From the NCBI GenBank assembly GCA_026874595.1, contig CM049309.1, positions 12,452,576 through 12,516,575 on the forward strand: 64,000 nucleotides of DNA, given 5' to 3'. Both the position numbers and the translations under genes were made by a program. This document shows positions 36,601 to 51,600 of this stretch, piece after piece. This stretch comes from Sipunculus nudus (taxonomy: Eukaryota; Annelida; Sipuncula; Golfingiida; Sipunculidae). Within the stretch, counting starts at the first letter, position 1. Each line of letters begins with the position of its first letter. The notes under the pieces were generated by a model. The model did no database searches and was not told the DNA's origin. It saw only the letters and a program-made list of their open reading frames with translations.

Positions 36601-39600
36601 CAGTACCTCAACATGTGGTCAGATAATTAATACTTCTTTTCCAGGTGGAAGATGTGGGAGACCGAATTCATGCCAGTGACAGGTCCAGCATAAAAGAAAC
36701 CATCATTGAGCTCATGTTGAAGAGTCCAGAACAGATACAAAGACAGGTAATTTTTTGTACACTCAATGTTCCAAGCTTGAAACTCTGTGTCACAAGAATG
36801 ACCTTTATCAGGGCCAGATATCAGGATCATCACAATGGGTGATTAAATCGTAAAAAAGAAACTTGAAATCTTGGATTTGGACTACAGAAATGTGTCACAT
36901 TATTTATCATGGATATATAAGATATTCTTTTTAGCTCAGCTGACTATTAGTCATCTGAGCTTTAGTCGTGGTCCATTGTCCGTCCGTCTGTCTGTCCATT
37001 CGTAATTGTGTCACGTTTTGAAACCGTAAGACCTAGGAATCCAAAATTTGGCATAATGTTAGATGTCCCCAAGATCTCCTACCAAGCCGAAAACTGGGTC
37101 TTTGTGACTTCGTTCCTTTTAGAAATTAAGGAAAAACCTCAATTTTTTATTAAAAACCTATTTTCACACTTCAGGACTGCCTAATATCAAAACTACTCTT
37201 CTGTTTTTCCTCATATTTACCATAAATATTCCCCTATATAGTTCCTATGTACATGCCAGAAATTATGTCTGTATTATATAACTTAAAAAAGTTATGGGCC
37301 CAAACCTAATGCATTTTGTAAAAAATCAGGAAAGATATTTGATCACTTAACACAAAACATGTTAAAGCTATGGAATTTTTACCAGTAATATAACTTTAAT
37401 TAATCAAAATTAAATTGTATACCCAAAATTAGATCAAAATCTTTTAAATTTTTTGAATATTAACAAAAATAAAAAATTGGTACCTTAAATTTTGCCCAAC
37501 TTTGATCATGGCACGTTTTTTTCCTGTAAGAACTGTGGATTTAATTTTCACAGCATGTTTTTGTTAGCATTTTGTCTGTCAACACCAAAAATTTGAAACC
37601 AGTTGATCAAAAACTGTAGATTTTATTCAAGTTTTCAAGCACCATGTAACATATTGTTTACATCAAGCTAGTGTTATGCAGTTTGCAAGAGCTCAGCCTC
37701 CCAGCTTCAGCTCTCAATTCCTAAAATTTGGCATACACTTAGATGTCTCCGAAATCCCCTATCATGCCAAGAATTTGGTCACTAGGACTTAATACCTTCG
37801 AGATATTAATGAAAAACTTCATTTTTCCATTAAAAACCCATTGTTACACTTCAAGACTGCCTAATATCAAAACCACTGATCTGACTTTAATCATATATAA
37901 TATACATATTTTTCTATATATTCTCTATGCACATGCCAGAAATGATGTCAGTATTGTGTAATTGTTTTAAGTTATGGGCCAAAACATAATGCACTTTGTA
38001 AAAAATCAAGAAATATATTTACTACCTTAACAAGAGGATTGCTGAAGCTAGAGATTTTTTGTCAGGGATGTAACATAATTTAATCAAGATTCAATAGAAT
38101 ACTCAAAATTAGTTCTGAATTTTTCAAATTTTATAAGTTATTAGTATAAATATAAAATGAGTACCTTAAATTTTGCCAAACTTTGACCATGGCACGTTTG
38201 TTTCCTGTGAGCACTGTTGATATAATTTTCATATCATGCACACATAAGGATTTCAGCTTTTTAGTTTAGAAAGCTGAAAGAAATTGGCCAAAAATTGTAG
38301 CTTTTATTAATGTTTTTATGAGACCATGTCAGACCTTAGCTCTCCCCAGCCCCTCTTGAGTCACCTGTATGTTGACCTTCCATCAGATTATGCACGCTTG
38401 ACCCGAGGCATACACTGGGGCAGCCAGGCAGCTTATGGCCAGCCACAGTTGATCCAGGTGTCCAACTCAACTCATCTAGTAGTTTCAACTAACAATAAAC
38501 AATAAATTAATAAATTTTTATTGGTTTTTAATAACAAATTAAAGAAAAATAGAAAAGGAATTTGTTAGTTGATAATAACAGGAAATTAACTTGCAGTTAC
38601 TGATGATATAAGAATCTTGTATCGATTGATAGAATGTCATGTATTCCAGATAACACCATGCAGTCACCTATGGTATTTCTGTTCAATTTTAATGATAAAA
38701 AAATAAATCATATTATTCATTACTAATCATTAGGGATCATATGAAGGAAATTAATGATAGACAAAGATGCAGTTGATAATATTAATCTAGATTCCTGCTG
38801 TGTCTAGTGTGTACATTGATGTGAAATTAGTCCAAAATGAATATATTACATTTTTTTTTTTTTAATATGAATAAAAGCCATAAAACCAGGTACTTATGAT
38901 CATTATTTAAATGTGTGAATTTTGTATATTCTGGATTCTCAACATGGTTTGGTGAAAACTGAATAAATACCAGACATGGTGCGAATACTTTGCAAATGTA
39001 TTTGAAAACGAATATGAATATGTACTCCATTATAAAATTTCTTGCATTTCTTGCAATTTCTGGGAATTCAGGTAAAAATGAAAGTATATGAATACCAGTG
39101 CAAATACTTTCAAAATGGATTCATGAATTCATTCATGAATATATTCTTTGATATTATTTTAATAATCATTTCAGTTGTATTTTATTTTAAAAAATCATAC
39201 AATTCTCATATTATTTTTAATAAAAATTAAATTTGGGACAATTTGTAATTATTTTTAATAAATAGTTTAACTCTTATATTATATGTTCTGCTTATAAGTT
39301 ATATGGCCAAGTCAAAATCTGTAAGACAATAGCACTCCATTTGTTAATAAAATAAATGAAATCAATCCTCTTCCCTGTCTCCAAAGATACTATCAAAATT
39401 ATACATAAGCTAAACACCCACAACTCATAATACAGCTTATATTTATTTCCACACAAAACAAGCATGTGCCTCATTTCTAAATCATATTTTTTTATCATAT
39501 ATAACAGCTGAGCACCGTGACCCATGGGTCCCTTGTTTTTTTGTTAGCATGAACACAGGAGAAATATATAATTACATTTTTGACAGTTACATTATTTGTG

Positions 39601-42600
39601 CTTGTGTTGAGTTTCATATTTTCATTTTAAAATAATTCAATGATGTTAACAGCAGTATCACCCTAGCCTCCATTAAGAATCAAGTAAAATATTCCATCAT
39701 TTAATTAAAACATCCACACAAGGTAGCATCAATAAGCATTATTGGTACTCTTTACCATAAATATACAATAAAATATAACATGCCTTGTCCCATTATAGCT
39801 GAGTGATGCCATCAGTATCATTGGTCGGGAGGATTTCCCAGACAAGTGGCCTGACCTGTTGACCCAGATGATCAGTAGATTTAACAGTGGAGACTTTCAC
39901 ATTATAAATGGAGTCCTGAGGACAGCTCACTCTCTCTTCAAAAGGTATGTACATTACAAATCCCTAAAGCTGTGTTCCCATAAGCGCATCCACAATAAAA
40001 AAATTGATTCCATGGTAATATCACTGGAGCTTTTCCATCTGTGCGAATGTGAATGCGATTTTCTTAATCTCTCAGGGTATTGATTTAGAGGCCTCTGTCA
40101 GATTTCTGTAAGGACACAGTAAACAACATATTTGTGAGTTAAAGGAAACTATATCAGAAGGTCTCCAGGTAAATCACTTTATATAAAACTGTGGTACATA
40201 TTAGGAATGTATTAGTGCTAGAAATGGCTCTATATTTCAGGTATCGTCATGAGTTCAAATCTAATGAGTTATGGACTGAAATAAAACTGGTGCTGGACTC
40301 CTTCGCTGATCCGTTAACAAAACTTTTCAATGTAAGTATTTTGAAAGTATATCATGTTTTTATTTTTTACAATATATTACATTGAACAAGTAAATGGATC
40401 ATGTTCTTCTTATTTGCATACCAGTGATTTTATTTTGTTGATGTAAATAATAAGTTGGTACTTGCATCAGGTACGTGTCATTGTAATTTCACTATTGACT
40501 TCTATATTTCTAAAAACTTCAATTATTAAAATTCTTTATGTTTTATAATGAAAAAAAACATTACCTTTTACATGCCACATGTATGAAAATGACAGATGTA
40601 TTTTGAGAAGTATATTCCCCCCCCCCCCCCCCCCCATCTCCTAAATTTAAAATGCACAGTGATACTAATATTACAAATAAATAAAACAAAAAGCAGTAAG
40701 TAATACAGCTTCACCATGTATTACAAGATTTTGATGAGGGTAAGATAAAATACCAATACGACTTGTTCAAAAAGTGTTTTTTATTATTTGTCAGTCATTA
40801 TATCTTAGCAAATTTTAAAGCAGATCTTAAATATATGTATCTCTAGGCCACCGTGGAACTTGCCAAGACCCATGCAGACAAACCAGATGCCTTGAAGGTC
40901 ATTTTCAGCTCCTTGGTCCTTATCAGCAAGATATTCTACAGCCTTAACACACAGGTATGGTTACACGCTGGATATCATGGTTGTAGGCAAGCCTACTTTA
41001 GGCATTAATCAATAGCAATACAAGGTCAGATACCATATTTATATTACCTCATGTATTTCTTGTTATGTTGACTCTGTTCCTTTGAAATTAAATTGCCCCA
41101 CCTCCTCTCATGCCTCCACACAGAGGCATACAGACAGACTTAAAAAAGAGATGGAAAATGTGAAATTGAAAGCCTCAAGGACACTTGTTTAAGAGAATAG
41201 GATCTATTAATATGGAGTTTGAAAACTGTTGACCTTTGTCTTCAGGGTCAAATTCAAGGATTGTTGTGAAGACTATAACTTTTGAATTGCTGCATATTTT
41301 TTCTTTTAAAATTTGACTCTCAAGTTGTTTCCATTACATTCTTGAAGGAATTTAAAAACCTGAGACCTTCAGTGTCAAATCTGCTGAAATCTAATATTGT
41401 GACGCAGTAACTTTTGAAGTTCTGACAATTTTTCCCTCAACCTTCATGCACTGGTTATTTCCACCAAGTTTGATTCTATAGGTTCATATTTTATTCTGGT
41501 AAAACTATAACTTTTGAGAAAGTGTGTATTTTTATGTCCCCACCAAAATTGGCCAGGGCATATAGTTTTACCCATGTCCGTCATTCCTTCATTCCTAAAT
41601 GAAAGAATTGTATAGACTTTTTTTTCACAATGCCTGCAGATATCGTCCTGATTTTTGGTGTTGGGGCAGAAAATGACCAGTTACAGATTGAGTTTGTGTT
41701 TCATCCCAGTTGACCTACTTTTAACCATTTACAGCTCCTAAACATAGAAAATTTCATGAAAAATAGAAATTTTCATGACAAGTGCTTACGTTCAAACTTT
41801 TTTGCAATGCCTGCAGATATTGGCCTGATTTTCGGTGTGTGGGCAGGTAAAGACCACTTACAGAAGAGTTGCCACTTTTGACCGTATGATGGCTCCTAAA
41901 CATAGAAAATTTCATGAAAAATAGAAATTTTCATGACAAATACATATGTACAGACTTTTTTTTCGCAGTGCTTGCAGATATGGGCCTGATTTTTGGCTCC
42001 CAGATGACCTATTTTTAACCGAATGACAGATCCTGAACATAAAAATTGCATGAAAAATAGAAATTTTATGAAAAGTGATCATGTATGGACCTTTTTCACA
42101 ATGCCTGCAGATACTGGCCTGATTTTGGTGTGTTGCTTGATAATGACGTGTTACAGATCACTTTTGCATTTTGTTCTGGTTGACCTACTTTTGACCATAT
42201 GACAGCACCTGGCAGGGGCATTCGTGTCGTTCTAACACATCTAGTTTACCTCAAATATGAGGATTATGCTCATGGGGGGGGGGGGGGGGGGGGTTATATC
42301 TTTTTATTTCATGGCAAAAACAAAACCAAGTTACTAGAGGGTAACCAACTGTTGAGAATGTACCAGAATAGTGTGCTTTTGAATGATGAAGTATTACTTT
42401 TGCACTGCTTACAGGATCTTCCAGAGTTCTTTGAGGACAACATGTCTACATGGATGGGTCACTTTCACACACTGCTGACCACAGACAACAAGCTCCTACA
42501 GACAGATGGAGATGAGGAGGCTGGACTCCTGGAACAGCTCAAATCACAGATTTGTGACAATGTGGCCATGTATGCTCAGAAATACGATGAAGAATTCTCT

Positions 42601-45600
42601 CAGCATCTTCCGCAGTTTGTCTCTGCTATATGGAACCTCTTGGTGTCCACTGGCATGGAAGTGAAATATGATTTGGTAAGAAATATAAAACTTCTCCGTC
42701 TGCATCACAAGTCCTGACCGTCTTTTGACCAATCATTTCACTCTATCATGCTGATTGTCACTAATAACATGAATATTAAAACAGACACACCTCCAGAGAT
42801 CAAACTCTGAGAAGAAGCAAACTGAGCAGGTTTTTGGCCTTGAAGTCTACTATAAAAACTTTACTATAGAGATTGCCTAGACAAAGATGGCTCCCACAGA
42901 ATTAAACTGTACTGAAATTAACATCAAATAATGCACCTGTGCTCTCTAACCTAAGTTCTCATGTTAACATCTAAACATGATACTCCATATAAATGTTATA
43001 CTCCCTATTTGAACATGTAATGATATAACTAAATCAAATTCCTCTGGTGACAAACATTATATTATAAAGTATTATATATATCTTAAGACAAATGAATGAT
43101 CTAAAATAAAATTATTCCTTCTATTTCAGTTTGATGCTTCATTTAAATGTTATATCAGAAATGTAAAATTGATAAAACCTGTCCAAAAGAAATGATGACA
43201 GTACCAGCTTAGAAAAACTAAAATGGGATTTCATTTGATATTTTCAGTTAGTAAGTAATGCTATCCAGTTCCTGGCATCAGTAGCAGAGAGACCAGCTTA
43301 TCGCAGCCTGTTCGAAGATCCTGGTACACTGTCAAGTATCTGTGAGAAGGTCATCGTACCTAACATGGAATTCAGAAGTAAGCTACCTGTCATGCCATAT
43401 ATGATAATATGTGGGATATTAAATCTGATTTGTAGCTTGAAATTATATTATAACATAGTTTCCGCTGCATTCCAGGAATTAACATTGTATTCAGAAGTGA
43501 GGTGGGCACAAAACATTTGACTTTCCATGAACCTATTACACACAAGATTACTTTTGATGCAAGTTTCCGTGCATTTGGTAAAATGAAACTATGGTCAATT
43601 ACCTTATTTTAAAATATTGCAGATACAAAATTTGGAAACAGTCTTGAAAAGGCTCATTTTACCTATCTTTCTTACCATTGTTTATATATGTTTGTGTACT
43701 GCTTTATAACTCAAAACTTGTAAAATGTGGTCCCCTTTAACTGAGAAAAATAAAGGAAAATGTGAAAGTAGGCTTAATGAGTTACTTGTGCACTAGTATA
43801 TCATGATGCTATGCCAGATGTTGTATTGGTATTGTCAGATGGCCCTCAAAATGTCTGACATTTCAAAACAGTCTCCTAACTCTGTATAAGGCATGAACAG
43901 TTAAACTTTCATTGTATTCAAGTTCATTGGATAAACAGATTTGCATTTTGCTTTGAGATGAATTTATTGATGGTTCAGGAATAGATTTTTTTAACCTTTC
44001 TACTAACAAGTAATATCATTGGCTAATTTTGCATCAAATATTAATTATACCTTTTAAACGTCATATCATGTTAATGTATCATGAGTGAAATGTTGTAAAA
44101 CAAGTGCTTGTTTTGACTGGAGTTATTTTATCATTACAGCCCTACCTAACTGGAAATAGTGAAAGTTCAAACCTGTGTAATAAGACCACCTTTGAATCTT
44201 TATTCACAGGTTGTCTTATTAGAGAGGTCAGTTATTATAAATAATGTGAATGCCTTTGGGTCACTTAAGGGTGGTCTTAATAGACAGGTGGTCTTATTTG
44301 ATAGATGGTCTTTCAGACAGGTTCCACTGTATAATTCACACTTTCTTTCTATCCAGCTGCTGATGAGGAAGCGTTTGAAGACAACCCTGAGGAGTATATC
44401 CGTCGTGACATTGAGGGGTCAGATATTGACACAAGGCGACGGGCAGCCTGTGATCTTGTTAAAGCCCTGTGTAAAAGCTTTGAAGGACCAGTCATCCAGA
44501 ATTTTTCACAGTATGTCCAAGCTATGCTTGAGGTAATTTATAAAATTTCCTCTCAGCATTGATCCTTAAAATGTGCAGGCATTAATTATCCCCTCGCAAC
44601 AAAATTGCAGGAGGGGATATAGTAACATCTGTCTGTCTGTCCATCTGAATTGGCTTGTGGACCAGTTTTAAGCCAAACCATTTTAACACAACCTTTCATC
44701 TTTTACATATAGCTCACCATCCCACAGGTTAGAACCCTATCGATTTTGAGATCAAGGGATCAAAGGTCAAGGCCACAGGACCCACTTCTTGAAAAAGCTT
44801 GTGGACCCATTTTAAGCCAAACCATAAGACCAAAAATATTCGTCTTGCACATTTGGCTCACCTACCTCCAGATGCAGAACCATATTGATTTTTAGTTCAT
44901 GGGTCAAAGGTCAAGGCCAAAGGACCCACTTCTTGTAAAAGCTTTTGGATGTGTTTCAAGCCAAACTGTTTAATCAAAACCTTTCATCTTTCACATATGG
45001 CTCACCCACGGATGAAGATCACAGGGTCAAAGGGCAAGGTTATAGTGCTGCCTTCCTCATTTTCACACTGTATAATACACCCAGTATAGTTATGCTCCTG
45101 TGCGAAGGGATGCGTCGCTTTGCAGTGCACTTGTTAGAGAATATTATGCTCCATATTCTTAAAGTAGTCATCTCAGACTCGTGATATTTTCTTAATAGAT
45201 ACTAGCAATAAATTTATAATTCTGGATTTTTTGTACATGCAATGGCAGCCCTAATTATTGGTTTAAAGAAACTGGATCAAATTAACTTTCCCTGTGTTTG
45301 TTTGAACTACCAACAGCTGCTTATAATCTGTGGGAGACACAGGTGGTCTAGTTTTTATTAAATAACAGCACTTTTCTAGGCCATTAGACTTAAAAATAAA
45401 GAAAATATTTGCACCCTCATTGAGCATACCACTGCGGTTCTCAACATTTGCAAACATGCCACTTTGACTTCTAAATACTCATATGCCAAAAGGGCAGAAT
45501 GGTGTTAGCTTTGCCCATCATAGTCATGATGTTATTTTCTGCCAGACGTGAACCATTTCCACAAGTTGCATGTTATCTCAAGGGATAGACTGGGTTGAAA

Positions 45601-48600
45601 TATAAATATGGATGTTATATCATATTGATTTTATAAGTAAAAAGTGTAATGAATATAAACATGCAGATTAACAGAACAGTATCAGTCCCTTTTTAAAGTT
45701 TTATTAAGTTTATTTTCTCTTCTTTCCCTAGCAATACAGTAAAAATCCAAACGCTAACTGGAAGAACAAGGACGCTGCCATTTACCTGGTGACATCATTG
45801 GCTGCGAAAGCACAGACACAAAAAGTAAGAGCAGTCTGAGAGTAAGAAATAATCATCATAATCAGTGCAATCTTACAACTTTATCTTTGTTTTAAGCTTA
45901 TTGTATCAATAAATTATTAATGCATTTACTCATGAGTTATGTTTGTTGAGCTGTAAAATTATGTATGAGCTCACATGTGATCCTGTTTATCAGTAGTAAG
46001 AAAACCCTTTTACATTTATGAGAAACTTGAACTGTAAATTTTACATTGAAATCATGCAGTACCCAGTTAACTTCTTTAAAAATATCTTTATGGCCTTTAT
46101 ATTCACTTAAACAACCAATGATCTTCAGATAAGTAAATTTGGAAATATTGCCTTTTCAGGAATGCTTGTTATATTTTGGTGATGGTTCATTTGTGTACAT
46201 TTGTACACAATGATTTCCCCCAAGAGGTGCATTTAACATGTTTATTTTGTTAAAGATTTAAGGGTGTTTAATAAATGGTTATTAGAATCTCACTGTTTCT
46301 TAATGAATTGGTTTAGCCTGAAAATAGGCATTATATTCTTGATACATGATGTTTGACAGCAACAATTGCAACTTGACAAATAATGATTTTTTGTTGAATA
46401 AAATATATAGAAACCAAGCTTTTAATCACTGTTTTATTTGGTGTGTTTCAGCATGGCATCACACAGACCAGTGAACTTGTCAACATTATTGATTTTTTCA
46501 ATTCCCATATCGCTCCAGATCTGCAGTCAACAAATGGTGAGTATTATTGAAAGTACCCATTTATTTACTAGGTATATTAAATAAACATGAAATATAGTGT
46601 TTTCTCATCAGAATATTATAGCATCTGCCTGTTAATGTTTCCCCTGGAGGGGAGACCTGTTGTTTTCAGTGCCGCCTTCGCCTGCAGGCATTATTGTCTG
46701 TGGGATATCTTGTGAACGCAATAACTTTTGAAATGCTGCATTTTTTTCCAAAGTTTGAAACACAAATTGTTTCTATTGATTCAAAAACTGATGACTTTGA
46801 CCATCTTAAAGGTCAAATCTGCAAAATACTTGTGAAACCCTTAACTTTTGAAGAATTTTGTCCTAAAATTTGATACAAAACTTGTTTTAACGAAGTTCTT
46901 GGATGAGTTTGAAAATTGGTGATCTTGTCCAGTATCTTCAAGGTCAAATAAGCCAAATTATAGTAATTGTGTTGTGAACACATTAAACGCAATAACTCAT
47001 CAAGTATTGGGTATTTTCCCTCAGATTCGACACGCAAGTTTGTCTCCTTAAGTAATGTTCTCGGAATAATGTGGGAACTGGTGACCTACATTGACCTTCA
47101 AGGTCAAATCTGCCCAATTCTAGGATTATAGTTTCCCCTATAACATTGGAAGTTCTGAAATTTGACACACTACTACTTTCTGCCAAAATATCAGAGTTAG
47201 AAAACTCATGAACTTGATCTTCAAGGTCAGATCTGCTGAAATCTAGAATCATTGTTTTGAGACAGTACATATTTTAACCCCTTATGTTTTGGTATGGCCA
47301 ATAGGGGGGGGGGGGGGGAGACGTGCTGCAAAAGCAAAGCCATTCTAGTAAATTCTGAAAGCATACTCTTGTACACTTGTTGAAATAAACTGGCACTGGG
47401 TGCTATCATTAGTGTGAAACATAAACAAATGTCACCTATTGGCCATACTGCTCAATTTCACAAATCAAGATTAGTCAAGCTTCCAATTACTTTTTCACAA
47501 CCAAGCACATCTATGTTTCTTCTTCTTGGTTGAGAGTTGTTATGCACAAGTTCGAATCTCCAGTCACTGGTCTTGCTAAGGTAGACGGTGTTTACTCTCA
47601 TACAGAACAACAATAATGTATTAGACCGGTGATTTTGAGAAAGTAATTATGTGTGCCAATGTTTTCCTTGGAAAATTTTGTATTCAGCCAAAATAATATA
47701 TAGTTACTTTTATATAAATAATTTAACCAATGGAAAATATGTGAATAATCTATTATAGAACAGTTTATTTTGAATTGCCACATAATGAGACATAAACCTA
47801 ATAAATACAAGAGCACACCTGCAAAGCAAGTTTTCTTGCCATCCCTGCATGCTTGATGACGCCTGCAATTAATTTTACTGATTTTCCTTGCAGTGAATGA
47901 ACACCCTGTACTTAAGGCAGATGGAATCAAATACCTGATGACCTTCAGAAACCAGGTAAGTACAGGTCACTTCCTGCAGATTGTTGTACATATGTAAAAT
48001 TATGCATGAAACAGTAACAAGGGACATATTCTGTTAGATTGGCCTACTGATGAATATTTACAGTGAATTTAGCAATGCCATATACATATAATTATATCCC
48101 TTGTAATTGTGTGTCCAGTGTGATAACATTTGCAAGATGGTTGAAAAAATTGTTGCACTCGATTTAATGGTTGATTATGTGAGGAAAATGACAATAAATA
48201 CAGATCATTTTGTATTACCTGGAATGATGCAGAATGGCCTGTCACCTTTGCAGTGAATTGTGCATTTGTTAGCAAGTTATATACATACACCTAATGAAAT
48301 ACATTTTAATGATCTCTGATTTTAGGTTGTTAACTCCACCAAGCGGCGGGGGTTATGTTTTTAGTGGTGTTGGTTTGTCTGTGTGTTTGTGTGTTAGCAA
48401 CATTACTCAAAAAATTATTAACAGATTTTTAGGCAATTTTCAGGATAGCTCGGCAATAAAACAAAGAACTATTGGTTAAATTTTGAGTGTTATCTATGAA
48501 TAAATTACCCCAGAATGAGCTCTAGTGTTTTATGTGGTTTTTATAGCACATTTGTTTGGGGGACATATCAGATAATGATAATGCCATCCTTGGAGTGTGA

Positions 48601-51600
48601 GTAGAAACGTCACAGACGATAATCAATGATGTCACTCCATGTGTACGTGCGGTTACCCTGAAAGGTGTCAGTAAAACAGCATACACCACAGGGGCCTTCT
48701 GATAAGTAAAGATGTTGCATTTCTGACATGCCATACAGATGGATATGAGCTGCCTTGGGGGAGGTCTGCACTCTCTGAGCACATTTCTAGTATTTTAGAT
48801 GCTATCTAACAATTCAAATGCCAGTTAATAATATTCACCTTGATGACATTCATCTGCTAAACTTTCCAATTATGTTACTGGTGGGCAAAGCTGTACAAAA
48901 GAAAATCATGCTAATCATTTTCATGTAACAATTTTGATTTCCAAATTTCCATTGTTCCAGGTATCTGATAATATTTACATGACAGGCTGAAATACAAGTG
49001 TCAAGTGTACACCAAATTCTGTTAAAAAAAAAAAATAGTGGTAGATGGGGCAAAACATTGAAATTGTTAACTTAAAAACAAATTTTACTGTTGTGTCACT
49101 AAACTGTTTTTAAATGACTACATTTTATTTTTTGATAGCTCCCTAAGGAAGTGATGGTACAATCTGTGTCACATCTGGTCAGGTTCCTCACAGCTGAGAG
49201 TCATGTCGTCCACAGTTACGCAGCCATCACCATCGAGAAAATCTTCATGCTGAAGGCTCCTGGGGCAGGCACACCACTGTCAGTAAAACACTCAAGTGTC
49301 TCTATTAATTAATCATTGTTTAACTAGTACCATACTGCACTATTTTCTTTTTACCATGTGCATACATGACAAACCTAAAATAATATTAATTGCTGTAATA
49401 TCACCAATGCATTTTGATGTCATCTGGTATTTATTCAGTTAAACATAAATTTCAAGTTAGACATTCATATTATATTATTCCTGTGTATAATTGCATACAT
49501 TGAAAAAGATTGTAAAACTGAATTTCAGTATTTTTATCTCACTGAGGTAAAAATTTATTTAAGCCACTGTTTGATCAACATGATATTTAAAACATCAAAA
49601 TAATTCCAAGCATGAACACTTGATGGCACTGAGAAGCAAAAGTGGTAAAATATCAACATTTGTGTCCCAACATACCCATTAGGTTCTGTAAGGTGAAACT
49701 CCCAGAGAAGCAGTTTACTTAATTAATATAATGAGTAATTTACCACATGCAACATCTGAGTACACCAGCAGCAGTGTAATATTTTACACATCTTAATATT
49801 AGTTGCCTGGTGTTCCTAAAATAAAAGTTTGAAATTCCCATGTTAAGCAGCCATAAGGTCGCATATCTCATTTTGATGTCCTTAATGTGCATGGGAAATA
49901 AGAAATTGATTTGACCATGAAATTTTTTCATTTAAGATACAGCTGTGGTGCAGATTCCAAGATTAACATCTTTTTGGTCATGTAAAGATAAAATCTGTTG
50001 GGCTTTTAGCCCATCACCTTAACCATTACACCTCTGCCCCATTTTTTGGTCATGTAAAGATAAAATCTGTTGGACTTTTAGCCCATCACCTTAACCATTA
50101 CACCTCTGCCCCAGCTTTTGGTCATGTAAAGATAAAATCTGTTGGGCTTTTAGCCCATCACCTTAACCATTACACCTCTGCCCCAGCTTTTGGTCATGTA
50201 TGTTTTTAAATTCAACAGCATACATTCTATCATACCTATGAGTCATCAGTAAATTCACAGCAATGGCTCAAATGGCTACTTAAAAAATATGCCCAAGAGA
50301 GTTCCTAATAAGGTACATTTTATTTCAAGAAATGTTAATGGTGTATCCATATATCTTTTATATTGTGTACAATCTATCATATCAGTGACAGGTGTAACTC
50401 TTCTGTTATTTTTAAATAAAAAAAACAGTGCACTGCATTTCTACATTATTTGTATTACTGGTTGATATATTCTTGCATTCTTTATTTAAGCATAACCTGT
50501 GCAGAAATCCAGGGATCAGTTGAACCATTATTGAACAACCTGCTTGGTGCACTCAGTCGACCTGGGTCAGAAGAGAATGAATATATAATGAAAGGTAAGT
50601 GTGGAATGAAAGAGCTTCAAGCATGAGTAGATCCAGTGGCTTGGCGTTTATTTGAGTTACCTTCGCAGAGAAGATGGATGACTAAGGTTTATTGATCAGT
50701 GATGCTTGTTGTCCACACAATATTGCAAAACTTTCCCATTGGATTTCAGTGATATATTGTTGAAAGATGGACCGTTGTTAATGAAACAATTAATAAAAAA
50801 TTTATTCATGAATCAATACAAAATCATGGGTTTATCTTAAAACCTGATGTCTGTGGTCCAGAGATATAACACAGTACTGAAAGCACTGAGATTGTGAGAT
50901 AAATCTCAGACGAGGCTGTAGGATTTAGCACGGTCAGCCCCCACTCAGGGTGAATGCATTGCAGGATTAACAGGAAGGCCATGCCCAGGTTTTCCTCCAC
51001 ACAAATGAGTGTGCCTTTCAGTTCCAGGGCCCACAGGTGTAGTAGTCACTGGGCCCAGTTAACACCAGGATATAAAAAGAGAGGAAGTGTGTGCTACTGC
51101 CCTGTCATAGAGTCAGAAACCAGAATGGAATTCTACAGATGTACATACCTTGTTAAGCTAGCATTAAAACAAATGGTAGTTACATCCAACAAAAAAAATA
51201 TTAAAAAAAAAAAAAAACTTCTAATGCATCTTTTCAGCAATCATGAGAACCTTGTCCTTGCTACAAGAAGCCATGCTACCTTATGTGGAAATCATCATCA
51301 ACAAACTCACAGAAAAACTTATTCTTGTCAGCAAGGTAAGACTTGTATATTAATTAAAGTATAATTTAATTAGAGCATGAATCAGTGTTCTTATTACAAA
51401 CTTATGTGTATGGAATGATAATGACAATAATGACAAATTCAACAAAACATCGGTCGCGAAACTAAAATGGGGCCACCCCTGAGCTAAAGACTGAATTATA
51501 TTGAAATTATTTACCAATGTAGTGAGTGATAAAGATTAACTGTATTATCATGTTGCTGGACTAAGAAACCACTCCTGAGTGTCTGCAGTACTTTACGAAA

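Noticed and set aside
43470-43500. Duplicate CSE1L exon end (CATTGTATTCAGAAGTGAGG)
   Set aside because: It echoes the end of coding exon 8 but does not keep an open, homologous frame upstream.
47540-47590. tRNA gene suggested by GTTCGAATC
   Set aside because: A B-box-like word on the plus strand but no A box or cloverleaf upstream; at most a SINE scrap.
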